From NCBI GenBank assembly GCA_039805565.1, contig JBDLTZ010000336.1, forward strand, positions 1 through 64,000: a stretch of 64,000 bases of DNA. Direction: 5' to 3'. Of the stretch, positions 40,606 to 50,201 are shown piece after piece. Within the stretch, counting starts at the first letter, position 1, and each line of letters starts with the position of its first letter. The translations under genes were made by a program, and so were the position numbers. This DNA is from CALJIC01 sp039805565. GTDB lineage: Bacteria; Chloroflexota; Chloroflexia; Chloroflexales; Roseiflexaceae. Under the pieces are notes generated by a model. The model saw nothing but the letters and a program-made list of their open reading frames with translations. It was not told the origin of the DNA and did no database searches.

Positions 40606-42777
40606 TCAGCGCTCCCCATCCAGCGGACGCACCGTCACCCCTTCGAATGCCGCGCGGCCCACCTCGGCCAGCATCGCCACGCCGCCGCCTGCCAGCGCGT
40701 CCGGCAGGGCCAGCTCGACCGGCCCCTGGCCGTCGACCCAGCCGAGCGCCCGGCCGCCCCGCACCTCTAGCCGCAGCCGGTGCGCCTGCCCCAGCTCCCA
40801 CTCAAACGGCTGCGATGTGCCGGAGGACTGGTCCTCGACCTGCGCCGTCAGACGCACCGCCTTGCGCCCCTGCGCATCCTGGCCCAGCGTCAGCCCCACG
40901 TAGCGCCGCATGCCCTGGACCCGCGCCGCGATCCCGCACGACGTCGCCATGTGCGGCGTCACCTCGGCCGCAAACGCGTAGTCAGTCCACTCGCGCGTGC
41001 CGGTCATCAGCAGGCCAACGCCCTCGTTCTGGATCAGGCGGAAGGTCTCGGGGTACCAGCGGTCGTACTGGTCCACACCGTTGACCCAGGCCTGGCGCCA
41101 CATCTGACCGCCGGCCGCCGGCTTCACGAAGGCCACGTCGGGCGCCCCATCCCAGGTCAGCTCGTCCAGGTAGATCGTGCCACCGTTCGCCGCCTGACCC
41201 TCGGCGCGGCGGATCTCGACGCCGACCTGGGCGATCGGCTGGCCTCCCATGTCGGGCACACGCCAGGCGAAGGCGTGGTCAGCCCCAGGCGCCAGCGCCA
41301 CCTCCGGGCCCGCGGTGGGCGTCAGCGTGTCCTCGCCGTTGTAGGATTGGAGGAACAGCCGCACGGCCAGCGGCCCGGCGTTGCCCGAGTCCGCCTCGAC
41401 GCGGGCGCACACCGTCTGGCCCGGGTAGAGCGTCGGCGCGGCCAGCAGGGTGTAGCCCGGCATCTCCTGCGCTTCCAACGGCACGAAGGTGGCCGTGGCC
41501 GCGCGGGCGGTGCGGGCCCGGCCGAGGCCGCGTGCGCGGAGGGCCAGGCTGCGGCTGCCGCGCGCGCTATGCCCCGCCACATTCTCGATCGTCAGCAGCG
41601 GCGACATCCCCGGGCCCTTCGCATCAGCCGAGGCGTCGGCCATGAACCCCTGCACGCTGCCCGGCAGCTCGAAGTGGAAGCGCGCCCCGCCCTTCGGGGC
41701 CAGGGGCGGCTGGCCGGCCAGCGCGCGGCCGATGTTCACCACCTCGTACGTCTCGCGCACCGCGTCGGTGATCGCCCGCCCGCCGTCGGCCGTCGGTAGG
41801 TACAGCCGGTCGGCCACCGGGCCGCGCCAGTCCGGGCCCGCGTCGATCCCCGCCAGGCCATTCTTGATCCCCAGGATGCAGCCCACGTTGCCCGAGTTGC
41901 AGTCGGTGTCCCACCCGGCGGTGTTCGTGATCATCAGCGCCTTCTGGAAGTCGTCCTCGCCGTACAGCAGGCCCATGTGGATCAGCGCGTGGTTCGGCAC
42001 CATGTGGCAGTTGCCGCCGAAGGTGTCATAGCCGTAGTTCTTGACGATCTGCTCGCGCGTCTGGTGCCAGTCGGGGAACTCGGCGTGCCACTCGCGGATC
42101 TCGTCGATCATGCGGTAGATCACCGAGTCCTTCGGGATGAACGTCACCGCGGTGTCGATCAGCTTCTGCAGGTCGCGCTCGACGAAGGCCTGCGCTTCCA
42201 TGGCGGCGATCACCTGCGCGCCGTAGATCGCCTCGCCGTCGTGGCTGACGCTCGAGGCGCGGCGGGCCAGCTCGGCGGCCAGCTCTGGGTCGCCGGGGGC
42301 CACCATCGCCCAGCCGTCGATGAAGATCTGCGAGCCGATCTGCTCGGCCACCACTTTGCCGTTCAGCCCGATCGAGCCGCTGGCCGGTGCATGCACGCCG
42401 CTCTTCAGCCGCAGGAAGGCGGTGTGCTCGGTGGAGTTGCCCATCCCGCCCCACCACAGGATCGTGCGTCGCTCGATGATGTAGTTCAGCCAGCTCTGGC
42501 CGATCTGGGCCGCGGTAGTATCGCGGCTGTTGCCGTGATCGGGCAGCGCGCGGAGGAAGGTGAACGTGCCCGAGATATCGTCGTCGGTGACGATCAGCGC
42601 CACGTTGCGGTGTAGCTGCGCGTCGGTCCAGTCGTTCACGTAGTACCAGACTTCGCCGAGCTGCTGCATGATGCGGTCGTAGGTCCAGCCCTCGAAGGGG
42701 CGGCCGAGGTAGACGCCGATGATCTTGCCGAGCACGCCCGCGTAGACCCGCTCGACATAATCGTGTGGTGGCTGCAT
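40606..42777 (-). CDS. ADP-ribosylglycohydrolase fused to C-terminal beta-rich domains
   Basis: Residues 1-360 are an ADP-ribosylglycohydrolase (DraG/ARH) domain. [18 protein letters not shown] leads to the metal site with TDDDISG (64-70), and the second metal motif GWDTDCNSG (289-297) is complete. Residues about 375-570 look like a beta-sandwich, and about 575-723 resemble a LamG/concanavalin-like jelly roll ([23 protein letters not shown]). The first domain removes ADP-ribose from proteins or small molecules or hydrolyses related N-glycosidic bonds; the extra domains suggest carbohydrate binding. There is no signal peptide. A LacI regulator lies upstream on the same strand, so sugar-linked control is likely. 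Confidence 0.78.
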   Translation of the reverse strand: MQPPHDYVERVYAGVLGKIIGVYLGRPFEGWTYDRIMQQLGEVWYYVNDWTDAQLHRNVALIVTDDDISGTFTFLRALPDHGNSRDTTAAQIGQSWLNYIIERRTILWWGGMGNSTEHTAFLRLKSGVHAPASGSIGLNGKVVAEQIGSQIFIDGWAMVAPGDPELAAELARRASSVSHDGEAIYGAQVIAAMEAQAFVERDLQKLIDTAVTFIPKDSVIYRMIDEIREWHAEFPDWHQTREQIVKNYGYDTFGGNCHMVPNHALIHMGLLYGEDDFQKALMITNTAGWDTDCNSGNVGCILGIKNGLAGIDAGPDWRGPVADRLYLPTADGGRAITDAVRETYEVVNIGRALAGQPPLAPKGGARFHFELPGSVQGFMADASADAKGPGMSPLLTIENVAGHSARGSRSLALRARGLGRARTARAATATFVPLEAQEMPGYTLLAAPTLYPGQTVCARVEADSGNAGPLAVRLFLQSYNGEDTLTPTAGPEVALAPGADHAFAWRVPDMGGQPIAQVGVEIRRAEGQAANGGTIYLDELTWDGAPDVAFVKPAAGGQMWRQAWVNGVDQYDRWYPETFRLIQNEGVGLLMTGTREWTDYAFAAEVTPHMATSCGIAARVQGMRRYVGLTLGQDAQGRKAVRLTAQVEDQSSGTSQPFEWELGQAHRLRLEVRGGRALGWVDGQGPVELALPDALAGGGVAMLAEVGRAAFEGVTVRPLDGER

Positions 42778-42790
42778 TGAGAACCTCCAT

Positions 42791-42902
42791 GGTTCAGTGT
42801 TCAGAGTTCAGGGTTCAGTGCTCAGCACCCAAGCCTCGCGTCTCGCGCCTCAAGACTCAGCACTCAGCACTCAGCACTCAGCACTCAGCACTCAGCACTC
42901 AA
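42791..42902 (+). repeat. Sixteen-unit heptad array (CACTCAG type)
   Basis: Sixteen contiguous 7-bp units in perfect register from 42791 to 42902, five of them exact CACTCAG, others GGTTCAG, TGTTCAG, GTCTCGC, GCCTCAA. They fill the gap between the lacI stop (42905) and the ADP-ribosylglycohydrolase start (42777). No flanking target duplication is seen. Confidence 0.95.
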
Positions 42903-42904
42903 GA

Positions 42905-43939
42905 CTACGCCGACTCGCGCACGATCAGCTCGAACGGCATCTCCTCGAGGCGGCCCCCCGCAGGAGCCATGCCGCCCAGCCGGTCGAAGAGAAGCTCCGC
43001 CGCGCGCCGTCCAAGGCGGTACGGGAACTGCGCCACCGTCGTCAGCGCTGGCGTCACCATCCGCGCGGCGGGGATATTGTCGAACCCGGCTACGGCCACG
43101 TCCTGCGGCACGCGCAGCCCCGCCTCACGCAGCGCCACCATCGCCCCGAGCGCCATCAGGTCGTTCGCGGCGAACACCGCCGTCGGACGCTCAGGCAGCT
43201 GGAGCAGCTCGCCCATCGCGCGGTAGCCCCCATCCTCACGGAAGTCGCCGGTGCAGATGAGCCGCTCGTCCACCGCGATACCGTGCTCGCCGAGTGCGGC
43301 GCGGTAGCCCAGCACGCGCCCCTCGCGCGGCGGCGTGTCGGCGCTCCCGGCGATCATGCCGATCCGCTGGTGCCCCCGCCCGATCAGGTAGGTGACCGCA
43401 GCCCGCGCCGCCGCCGCGTTATCGAAGTACAGGTTGTCCAGCGGGTACGGGCCGCCATGCTTCTGGACCGACTCGAGCCGCACCACCGCAATGCCCACGT
43501 CCATCAGCGGCAGCAGCGCCCGCGCCGTCAGCTGGAACAGCACGACGATCACGCCGTCCGCGCGCCCCTGCTGGACCGAGCGCAGTACCTTGCGCTCCTT
43601 TTCAGCCGCGCCGTCGGTGTTGTACAGGATCAGATCGTAGCCGTAGTGGTCCGCCACATCCTGAATGCCGCGCGCGAAGGCCGGGTAGACCGGGTTGGCG
43701 ATGTCCGGAATCACGCAGGCGATCGTCTGAGTCTTGCCGGTCCGCAGCATCTGCGCCGCCCTGTCAGGCACGTACCCCAGCTCCTCAACCGCCGCCAGCA
43801 CCCGCTGTCGCGTCTCCACCGGCACGGTGATGGTGGCGCTGTTGTTGAGGATCTGAGAGACGGTCGCCTGCGAGACGCCCGCCCGTCGTGCGACGTCAGC
43901 CTGTGTCGGCCGGCGCTTGCGCCCGCTGCTGTCGCCCAT
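42905..43939 (-). CDS. LacI family transcriptional regulator
   Basis: The 344-residue repressor has an N-terminal helix-turn-helix ([20 protein letters not shown], about residues 12-31) with hinge helix and a periplasmic-binding-like ligand domain ([49 protein letters not shown]). It senses a sugar or sugar derivative. Two palindromes in the 130-bp divergent gap are candidate operators. Likely targets are itself, the downstream ADP-ribosylglycohydrolase, and the divergent DUF4127/FAD gene pair. Confidence 0.92.
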   Translation of the reverse strand: MGDSSGRKRRPTQADVARRAGVSQATVSQILNNSATITVPVETRQRVLAAVEELGYVPDRAAQMLRTGKTQTIACVIPDIANPVYPAFARGIQDVADHYGYDLILYNTDGAAEKERKVLRSVQQGRADGVIVVLFQLTARALLPLMDVGIAVVRLESVQKHGGPYPLDNLYFDNAAAARAAVTYLIGRGHQRIGMIAGSADTPPREGRVLGYRAALGEHGIAVDERLICTGDFREDGGYRAMGELLQLPERPTAVFAANDLMALGAMVALREAGLRVPQDVAVAGFDNIPAARMVTPALTTVAQFPYRLGRRAAELLFDRLGGMAPAGGRLEEMPFELIVRESA

Positions 43940-43959
43940 TGCGCGTTAACTTCACTTGG

Positions 43960-43982
43960 TAATAGCTATTAGTAATACGTAT
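43960..43982. promoter_or_regulatory. Candidate LacI-family operators
   Basis: Perfect palindromes TAATAGCTATTA (43960-43971) and ATACGTAT (43975-43982) lie 20-45 bp upstream of lacI and upstream of the divergent gene. The second has the central CG typical of LacI-family sites. Confidence 0.5.
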
Positions 43983-44026
43983 CTTAGTGCAAGGACTCCA
44001 GCTGTCAAGCAGCTGTCACCCTCCGG

Positions 44027-44035
44027 TGCTATAAT
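44027..44035 (+). promoter_or_regulatory. Extended -10 promoter for the DUF4127 gene
   Basis: TGCTATAAT, a consensus extended -10, lies 40 bp before the ATG at 44076. The -35 region is weak, as usual for extended -10 promoters. Confidence 0.6.
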
Positions 44036-44075
44036 GGCCACACCCACCACACTCGAGCCTCCAAACGAGGAGCCT

Positions 44076-45662
44076 ATGCGAATCGGCCTGATCCCGCTCG
44101 ACGAGCGCCCGGTCAATACCCGCTACCCGCAGATGATCGCTGCGGCCGCCGGCGCCGAGGTGCTGCTCCCGCCGCGCGAGACCCTGAGCGATCTCCGCAC
44201 ACCCGCAAACTGCGCCGCCCTCGCCGACTGGCTGCGCGAGACGGCGCCCACCATGGACGCGCTCATCGCCTGCGTCGAGATGGTCGGCTACGGCGGCCTG
44301 ATTGCCTCGCGCACCACCGACGACCCGCTCTCCACGGTCCTCGCCCGCCTCGAGGTCCTGCGCGAGGTCAAGGTGCGCCGCCCAACGATGCCGCTGCTGG
44401 CCTTCAGCGTGATCACCCGCATCTCGAACGCCGACTACAACCTCGAGGAGCCGCTGTACTGGGATCGCTACGGCACTCGCCTGTATCGCCTCTCTCAGCT
44501 CATGGACCGCGCCCGGCAGGGGGAGCAGCTGGCCGATGAGCTCGCCTCGCTGCGCGCCGCCATCCCCCCCGAGCACCAGCATGACTTCCTCCGCCGCCGC
44601 CACCGTAATCACGCCGTGAACCTCGCCGCCGTCCACATGCTCGCCGAGGGCGCGTTTGACCTGCTGGTCCTCAGCTCCGACGACACTAGCCCCTACGGCC
44701 TCGGCTCGCGTGAGAAGCGCTGGGTTGCCGAGATGGCCGATCGCCTCGGTCTGCTCGACGGTGAGGCTGACGGTGACAAAGCGCAGGCTGGCGCACCAGC
44801 AGTGGGTGCTGCCACCGCGGGTGTTCAGCGTCTGCTCATGTACCCCGGCGCTGATGAGGTCGGCTGCGCTCTCCTCGCCCGCCTGCTCAACCAGGCCCAC
44901 GGCGCCACACCCCGCATGGCGCCGTTCTACGCGGTCCCCGGCGGCGCCGAGATCGTCGCGCCCTATGAGGACGGCCCGGTGCGCGTCACGGTCGAGCGCC
45001 AGATCCGGGCCTGTGGCGCGGCCCTCGCCCCCGAGGGGGCCGATGGCGACATCTGGCTGGCGGTGAACCCGCCCGTGCCGCGCCGCAGTGAGTGGGCGCC
45101 GGAGCACGCCGACCAGGAGCGCAGCGAGCGCACGCCGCACCTCCGCATGCTGGCCGCGCAGATCCGCCGCCGCCAGGACAATGGGCGCCCGGTAGTGCTC
45201 GCCGATGTAGCCTACCCCAACGGCGCGGACCCGGCGCTGATCGATGCGGTCAGCCGTGTGGTGCGGCTCCCGGCCCTGGCGGCCTACGGCGCCTGGAATA
45301 CGGCCGGCAATACGATCGGTACGGCGCTCACCCAGGGGTGCGCCGCGCTCCTGGCACGCACCGAGGAAGGTCGCGCCGCCCAGGAGCACTTCCTGCTGCA
45401 CCGGTTCGTGGAGGACTGGGGCTACCAGCAGGTGGTGCGCCGCGAGGCGCGCGATTGGCTCCTGCAGACGGTCGGGCGGGACGACCCGCTGCCCGAGGAG
45501 CTCGACGCCACCCGGGCCTTCATCGAGCCGCGCCTGAGCGCGCTGATCGATGAGCTTCCCGGGTTCGCCGGCCGCTGGCGCATCGCTCCCGGGAGCACCC
45601 GCCTCCCCTGGCGCCGGCTGTTCGAGGTGGACTTCGACCTTGAGCGCACCGAGGCACTATGA
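44076..45662 (+). CDS. DUF4127 family protein
   Basis: The 528-residue protein begins MRIGLIPLDERPVNTRYPQ, followed by VEMVGYGGLIASR, RISNADYNLEEPLYWDRYG, DDTSPYGLGSREKRW and a late GADEVGCALLARLLN segment. This is the conserved pattern of DUF4127, a family of unknown function in bacteria of soil and gut, usually near sugar-utilisation genes. There is no signal peptide or membrane helix. GAGGAG lies 3-9 bases upstream of the ATG. It overlaps the next FAD gene (ATGA), so the two act together. Confidence 0.8.
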   Translation: MRIGLIPLDERPVNTRYPQMIAAAAGAEVLLPPRETLSDLRTPANCAALADWLRETAPTMDALIACVEMVGYGGLIASRTTDDPLSTVLARLEVLREVKVRRPTMPLLAFSVITRISNADYNLEEPLYWDRYGTRLYRLSQLMDRARQGEQLADELASLRAAIPPEHQHDFLRRRHRNHAVNLAAVHMLAEGAFDLLVLSSDDTSPYGLGSREKRWVAEMADRLGLLDGEADGDKAQAGAPAVGAATAGVQRLLMYPGADEVGCALLARLLNQAHGATPRMAPFYAVPGGAEIVAPYEDGPVRVTVERQIRACGAALAPEGADGDIWLAVNPPVPRRSEWAPEHADQERSERTPHLRMLAAQIRRRQDNGRPVVLADVAYPNGADPALIDAVSRVVRLPALAAYGAWNTAGNTIGTALTQGCAALLARTEEGRAAQEHFLLHRFVEDWGYQQVVRREARDWLLQTVGRDDPLPEELDATRAFIEPRLSALIDELPGFAGRWRIAPGSTRLPWRRLFEVDFDLERTEAL

Positions 45663-47545
45663 CAGATCGATCGCTCTCGTGTGACGTTGCGGTGATTGGC
45701 GGGGGGCTGGGTGGGGTGGCGGCTGCCCTCGCCGCCTGTGAGGCCGGGGCATCTGTCGTGCTCGCCGAAAGCACCGACTGGCTCGGCGGGCAGGCGACGA
45801 GCCAGGGAGTCTCGGCCCTCGATGAGCACCGCTTCATCGAGCGGTTCGGCGCTACCCGCGGCTACGCTGCCCTTCGCGCGGGGATCCGCGCCCGCTACCG
45901 CTCGCGCTTCGGCGTGCACGCGATGCCCGACGGTAGCTCCCTCAACCCGGGCAACGCCTGGGTCAGCGGCCTCTGCTTCGAGCCCCGCGTCGCGCTCGCG
46001 GTGATCGAGGAGCTCCTCGCGCCGCACGTCTCCTCAGGCCGCCTCCGTCTCCTGCTCGGGCACGCCCCGGTCAGCGCGGTGGTCGAAGGCGACATAATAC
46101 GTTCGGTGAACGTAGCCCCGGTATCCTCGCACGCCTCGCCGGCTGGAGGCGAGGTGTCGGTGATCAGCGCGAAGCTCTTCCTTGACGCCACCGAGCTCGG
46201 CGACCTGCTCCCGCTCGTGGGGGCCGGGTACGTCACGGGCGCCGAGGCGCGCGGGGATACCGGTGAGGCCGGCGCCCCCGAGGTGGCTCGCCCCGGTGAG
46301 GTCCAGGGCTTCACCTTCTGCTTCGCCGTCGAACACCGCCCCGGTGAGGACCACACTATCCCCAGGCCCCCCGGCTATGAGGAGCTGCGCGACCGCCAGC
46401 CGTTCACGCTGACGCTCGAGGGCTGGGACGGCGTGCCGCGCCCGTTCAAGGTCTTCGCACACAGCGATACTGGCCTGCCGCCCTTCTGGACCTACCGCCG
46501 TCTGGTCGACGGCGCGCTCCTCGACGCGTCGGGTGCAACCCGCGACGTCGCGCTGATCAACTGGAACAGCAACGACTACCACCACGCAAGTGTGATCGAC
46601 GTCTCACCCGCCGAGCGTGAGCGCGCCCTCGATGAGGCGAAGCGCCTCTCGCTCGCCTTCCTCCACTGGCTCCAGACCGAGGTCCCGCGTGATGACGGGG
46701 CGGGCCATGGCTACCCCGGGCTCCGGCTCCTCCCTGAGGTGATGGGTACCGAGGATGGTCTCTCGAAGCACCCCTACGTGCGGGAGTCGCGCCGCATCCT
46801 GGCGCTCCGGCGCGTCGTCGCCGAGGAGATCCTGGCCGAGGGGCGGGACTGCGCCCGAGCCGCGCACTTCGCCGACTCGGTCGGGGTGGGGTGGTACTTC
46901 ATGGACTTGCACCCGGCGGTCGGCAACCCGCACAGTATGTTCGCGCCGACGCTGCCCTTCCAGATCCCGCTCGGCGCACTCGTCCCCCGTCGCGTGCACA
47001 ACCTGCTCGCCGCCTGTAAGAATATCGGCGTGACGCACCTGACGAACGGCTCCTACCGCCTTCACCCGGTCGAGTGGAACATCGGCGAGTCGGCTGGCGC
47101 GCTCGCGGCGCTCTGCTGTGCTCAGGGGCTCACCCCACACGATGTCGCTGGTGATAAGCGGCTCCTGCTCGACTTCCAGCGCCGGCTGCTTGCCCGCGGT
47201 GTCCCGCTCGCCTGGGCCATCGATATCCCCGAGGATCACCCCGCCTATGTCGCCACCCAGCTCCTGCTCGTCCGTGGCGCTATTCTTCATGGGACGCCGC
47301 GTTTTGAGCGCCTCGAGATTCTGCCTGAGGAGCCATTGACGGGCGCGGAGGCGACCGCGTTCCTGCGCGCCCTCGTGGATCTGCATGACATACGTTACAA
47401 GTCGACCCCGGTAGCCTGGGAGCAGCAGCCCGAAGCGATCACCACGCGCGATGTGTGGGAGGAGCTCATCCAGCAGCTCGGCAGGCCTTTGCCCACCCTC
47501 AGCGACCAGCCGACCTGGGGTGAGCTCTGTGCGGCGCTCGCATAA
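45659..47545 (+). CDS. FAD-dependent oxidoreductase (FAD_oxidored family)
   Basis: The 628-residue flavoprotein has an N-terminal cofactor motif (VAVIGGGLGGVAAALAACEA), then STDWLGGQATSQGVSALDEH, a region typical of the FAD_oxidored family (PF12831). A central segment carries RPPGYEELRDRQPFTL, and a C-terminal FAD-closing region is NLLAACKNIGVTHL...NGSYRLHPVEWNIGESAGALAA. The substrate is unknown; xanthan lyase-like and hydrosulfide-type proteins share the fold. It is translationally coupled to the DUF4127 gene and divergent from lacI. Confidence 0.82.
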   Translation: MTDRSLSCDVAVIGGGLGGVAAALAACEAGASVVLAESTDWLGGQATSQGVSALDEHRFIERFGATRGYAALRAGIRARYRSRFGVHAMPDGSSLNPGNAWVSGLCFEPRVALAVIEELLAPHVSSGRLRLLLGHAPVSAVVEGDIIRSVNVAPVSSHASPAGGEVSVISAKLFLDATELGDLLPLVGAGYVTGAEARGDTGEAGAPEVARPGEVQGFTFCFAVEHRPGEDHTIPRPPGYEELRDRQPFTLTLEGWDGVPRPFKVFAHSDTGLPPFWTYRRLVDGALLDASGATRDVALINWNSNDYHHASVIDVSPAERERALDEAKRLSLAFLHWLQTEVPRDDGAGHGYPGLRLLPEVMGTEDGLSKHPYVRESRRILALRRVVAEEILAEGRDCARAAHFADSVGVGWYFMDLHPAVGNPHSMFAPTLPFQIPLGALVPRRVHNLLAACKNIGVTHLTNGSYRLHPVEWNIGESAGALAALCCAQGLTPHDVAGDKRLLLDFQRRLLARGVPLAWAIDIPEDHPAYVATQLLLVRGAILHGTPRFERLEILPEEPLTGAEATAFLRALVDLHDIRYKSTPVAWEQQPEAITTRDVWEELIQQLGRPLPTLSDQPTWGELCAALA

Positions 47546-47623
47546 CCCGGCGCGTGCAGAGCAGCTGCCAGAGCAAGCACTTCTACCACATCCCGAAATC
47601 CCTGCCAGGTCGATCGGTTGCAG

Positions 47624-48184
47624 TCAACCTCGCAGCAGGGGTCTTAGCTCATCCGCCACGCGCTCCAGCGGTACCGCGCTACGCTCCGTGCGGCACAGGA
47701 TGATTGCGCCCTCAATCGCGGCGATGATCAGGCCTGCAAGGCCCGTTGCCTGTTCCGGCCTCCACCCGCCTGCCACCAGCTTCTCCGCGAACACGCCCTG
47801 CCAGGAGCGGTACGCCTCACGGCACGCCGCGCGCAGACGTTCGCTCACCGCCGAGGTCTCAAGTGCCACGGTTGCGATCGGCCCGCCGCCCTGGCAGTTC
47901 GTCGCCTCCACCGCCCGCGCCATCATCCGCAGGAACCCATCGATCGCCTCAGCCGGGTCCTCCGTCACGGCGAGGTTCACGCGGATGTGGTCGGCGATCG
48001 TCGCGCTTACACGCTCGATCACCTCGACCGTCAGCCCCTCCTTTCCGTCGGGGAAGTAGTAGTAAAGCGAGCCCTTCGGCGCACCGCTCTCTGCGACGAT
48101 CTGGTTGAGCCCGGTAGCGAAGTAACCCTGCGTCTCTAGCAGCCGGGCTGTTGTCTCGATGAACGCCTCGCGCGTCGATGCCAT
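47624..48184 (-). CDS. TetR family transcriptional regulator
   Basis: The 186-residue protein has the TetR helix-turn-helix (FIETTARLLETQGYFATGLNQI then APKGSLYYYF, residues 7-46) and a C-terminal ligand domain with ATVALETSAVSERLRAA, similar to the LmrA/YxaF group. The ATG at 48184 was chosen since AAAGGAG lies 7 bases before; an upstream in-frame start lacks one. Its target is uncertain; it is encoded downstream of the redox operon on the same strand. Confidence 0.87.
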   Translation of the reverse strand: MASTREAFIETTARLLETQGYFATGLNQIVAESGAPKGSLYYYFPDGKEGLTVEVIERVSATIADHIRVNLAVTEDPAEAIDGFLRMMARAVEATNCQGGGPIATVALETSAVSERLRAACREAYRSWQGVFAEKLVAGGWRPEQATGLAGLIIAAIEGAIILCRTERSAVPLERVADELRPLLRG

Positions 48185-48224
48185 CCCCGCTCCTTTCCGT
48201 TGCCTGGACAGCATAACGACTGGT

Positions 48225-49016
48225 CTACATACCTGTCAACCTCCTCTCCCCGCGACCCCACGCCATCAGCGCGCGGTAGATCGTCAGGAACAGCACGCTG
48301 CCGCTGCTCGTCCAGTAGATCGCGCCTGCCCAGCCGCTCCCGCTGTCGCTGCCGCTGGTAATCCCGTGGAGCAGCGCTAGCGCAAAGACGCCGAAGCTGA
48401 TGATGTGGATCGCTCGCCAGGCTGCCCGCCCGATCTGCTCCCGGACGTAGAAGCTCAGCGCTACGGCCGCCAGCCCGTAGAAACCGATCTGGCCAAGGCC
48501 TACCCACAGCCGCTCGTAGGCGCCGCCGAATGGCGTGAGTACCTCGCCGAGCGTAAACCCGATGTAGCGGTCGCCGAGCAACACGAGCGCGTGCAGCAGG
48601 CTGAACGCGAGCCCGAGTAGGCTTGTGTGCTGGTGGACATCGTAGGCGGTCGGGCCGCCAGGCCATAGTCGCGCGGTCTTACTTGTCATAAGTAAACCAA
48701 AGATCATTGCTACCCACAGCAGCCCGTACGCGACAAAGGCGCTGCTGCGCGAAAGGTACCAGTAGGCTTTCGGCTCCGGTCCGATCAACGATACGGTCAA
48801 GGCAGGGGCCCACGCCGGCAAGAGAACTGTGGAGGCGACCGCCCCGCCCGTCACTCCCAGGAGCACTATCAGCAGCATCTCCAGCGGCATCGCTCCCTGC
48901 CCGTCTATCGCACCCACGCCGGCTACCGGCTCGGGAACACGTGCTCTGCCCTCTACTGCTCGCCCCGCGTTCCTCGCTCGTATGACTTCAAGTCGTGCCT
49001 GCTTGTCACTGCTCAT
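48225..49016 (-). CDS. Ferric-reductase-like transmembrane haem protein
   Basis: The 263-residue protein has six or seven predicted membrane helices after a 42-residue N-terminal tail. His residues in DVHQHTSLLGLAFSLLHALVLL and in AWRAIHIISFGVFALALLHG are placed on two helices as in the ferric reductase/MsrQ cytochrome-b fold, enough for two haems. It has no flavin or NAD domain of its own. The ATG at 49016 overlaps the end of the ApbE gene by 11 bases. With ApbE and PepSY proteins it probably forms a transmembrane electron route to an extracytoplasmic flavin. Confidence 0.75.
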   Translation of the reverse strand: MSSDKQARLEVIRARNAGRAVEGRARVPEPVAGVGAIDGQGAMPLEMLLIVLLGVTGGAVASTVLLPAWAPALTVSLIGPEPKAYWYLSRSSAFVAYGLLWVAMIFGLLMTSKTARLWPGGPTAYDVHQHTSLLGLAFSLLHALVLLGDRYIGFTLGEVLTPFGGAYERLWVGLGQIGFYGLAAVALSFYVREQIGRAAWRAIHIISFGVFALALLHGITSGSDSGSGWAGAIYWTSSGSVLFLTIYRALMAWGRGERRLTGM

Positions 49017-49965
49017 CCGCACACCTCCCAGCCAACTCGTCGCTCCAGCGGTAGCTTGCGATCCGCCTGCTCGTAAGCACGTCGCCATTCGCGCGCACCA
49101 CCAGCGCCGCAAACGACGCTCGCTCCTCGATCCACGCCATCCCCTCCTCCGCCCCTCGCAGCAGCACCACCTTTGCCGCAACCTCAGCGTCCAGCGCGCT
49201 CGGGCCAACCACTGTCGCGCTCAAGACGTCGGTTCTCGCCGGCCGTCCGGTGCGCGGATCAATGATGTGGTGCTGCCACTCGCCACCGCGCCGCCAGCGG
49301 CGCTGGTCTCGTCCTGATGTGGCGACTCCGCCCTGGCCTATCAGTAGGAGCGCCAGCTCGTGGTCCGGCGCCCTGGGATCAGCCACGGCGATTGGCCAGA
49401 GCGACCCGTCGCTCATCGGGCCGCTGATGGCAATATCTCCCCCGGCATCGACGAGCGCCGGTCCTGCTGCCGCGAGGCGCAACACAGCCCGATCTGCTGC
49501 CCAGCCCTTCGCCGTGCCCCCCAGATCGATCCGAACACCGGCTGGGAGACGTACATGCCGTCGCCCAGCGTCGAGATAGATACCGCGCCAGTCCGGCACG
49601 ACCACGTCGCTCTCCATCTCGCCGTCCAGGAGCGCTATCGTCTCGAAGCTGCGGCCGTACCCCGCCGCCTCTAGTGCGCCAAGCACTGTCGGCACGACCA
49701 GCCCCTCACTCCAGCGCGCGGCCTCCAGCGCTGCTCCCAGCGCCAGCGTCAGCTCCGCACTTATGGGGCGTACGTGTTCCGCATCTCCGCCGTTCAGCTG
49801 GCTCAGCTCGCTGTCCGGCTGGAAACGACTCAGCGCCCGCTCCCAGCCCGCGAACCATCCTCGTACATCATCGGCCGCCGCGGCTGCCCGATAGTCCACG
49901 CTATCCACGATCGCTGTGATACCGCAGCTCATTGCTCGAAATGACCGTCGCTCCATCGCGCTCAC
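49006..49965 (-). CDS. apbE: FAD:protein FMN transferase
   Basis: The 319-residue ApbE-family enzyme transfers FMN from FAD to Thr or Ser in target proteins outside the cytoplasm. MSCGITAIVD, SRFQPDSELSQLN, IDLGGTAKGWAADRAV, LVDAGGDIAISG and HHIIDPRTGRPAR are the diagnostic blocks, with the metal-site Asp and Thr intact. No signal peptide or lipobox is visible, so export is unclear. Genes on both sides overlap it, giving one tight operon of PepSY protein, small membrane protein, ApbE and haem membrane protein. Confidence 0.88.
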   Translation of the reverse strand: MSAMERRSFRAMSCGITAIVDSVDYRAAAAADDVRGWFAGWERALSRFQPDSELSQLNGGDAEHVRPISAELTLALGAALEAARWSEGLVVPTVLGALEAAGYGRSFETIALLDGEMESDVVVPDWRGIYLDAGRRHVRLPAGVRIDLGGTAKGWAADRAVLRLAAAGPALVDAGGDIAISGPMSDGSLWPIAVADPRAPDHELALLLIGQGGVATSGRDQRRWRRGGEWQHHIIDPRTGRPARTDVLSATVVGPSALDAEVAAKVVLLRGAEEGMAWIEERASFAALVVRANGDVLTSRRIASYRWSDELAGRCADEQ

Positions 49966-50201
49966 CGCGACGAGCGGGTGGTAGCGAGCGCGGCCGGCCG
50001 TGTGACGGGGAGGGTCACCTGCCGCAGTGTCGATACCCTGCCGGCTACTGCCCCTTGCGCGAGGCTGGCCTGTGCCGTGTATGCAGCCGCCTCCCCCTGT
50101 GTGCTGTTCGCTATCGCACCCCAGCCCCCAAGGGTCGCCGCGAATGCGGCCGCGCTGATCATGAGCCTGAGCGCTTCTCCCCCATCTCTCCGTTTAGTCA
50201 T
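49962..50201 (-). CDS. Small membrane protein of the ApbE operon
   Basis: The 79-residue protein has one N-terminal hydrophobic segment (LRLMISAAAFAATLGGWGAIA, residues about 11-31) following a basic start, then a Thr/Ala/Gln-rich tail. It overlaps the ApbE gene by ATGA and the PepSY gene by 8 bases. There is no recognised domain and no [ST]GAT flavinylation motif. It is probably an accessory or anchoring subunit. Confidence 0.6.
   Translation of the reverse strand: MTKRRDGGEALRLMISAAAFAATLGGWGAIANSTQGEAAAYTAQASLAQGAVAGRVSTLRQVTLPVTRPAALATTRSSR

Noticed and set aside
42791..42902. Possible CRISPR or integrative element end
   Set aside because: A 7-bp tandem repeat without spacers, integrase or attachment-site features.
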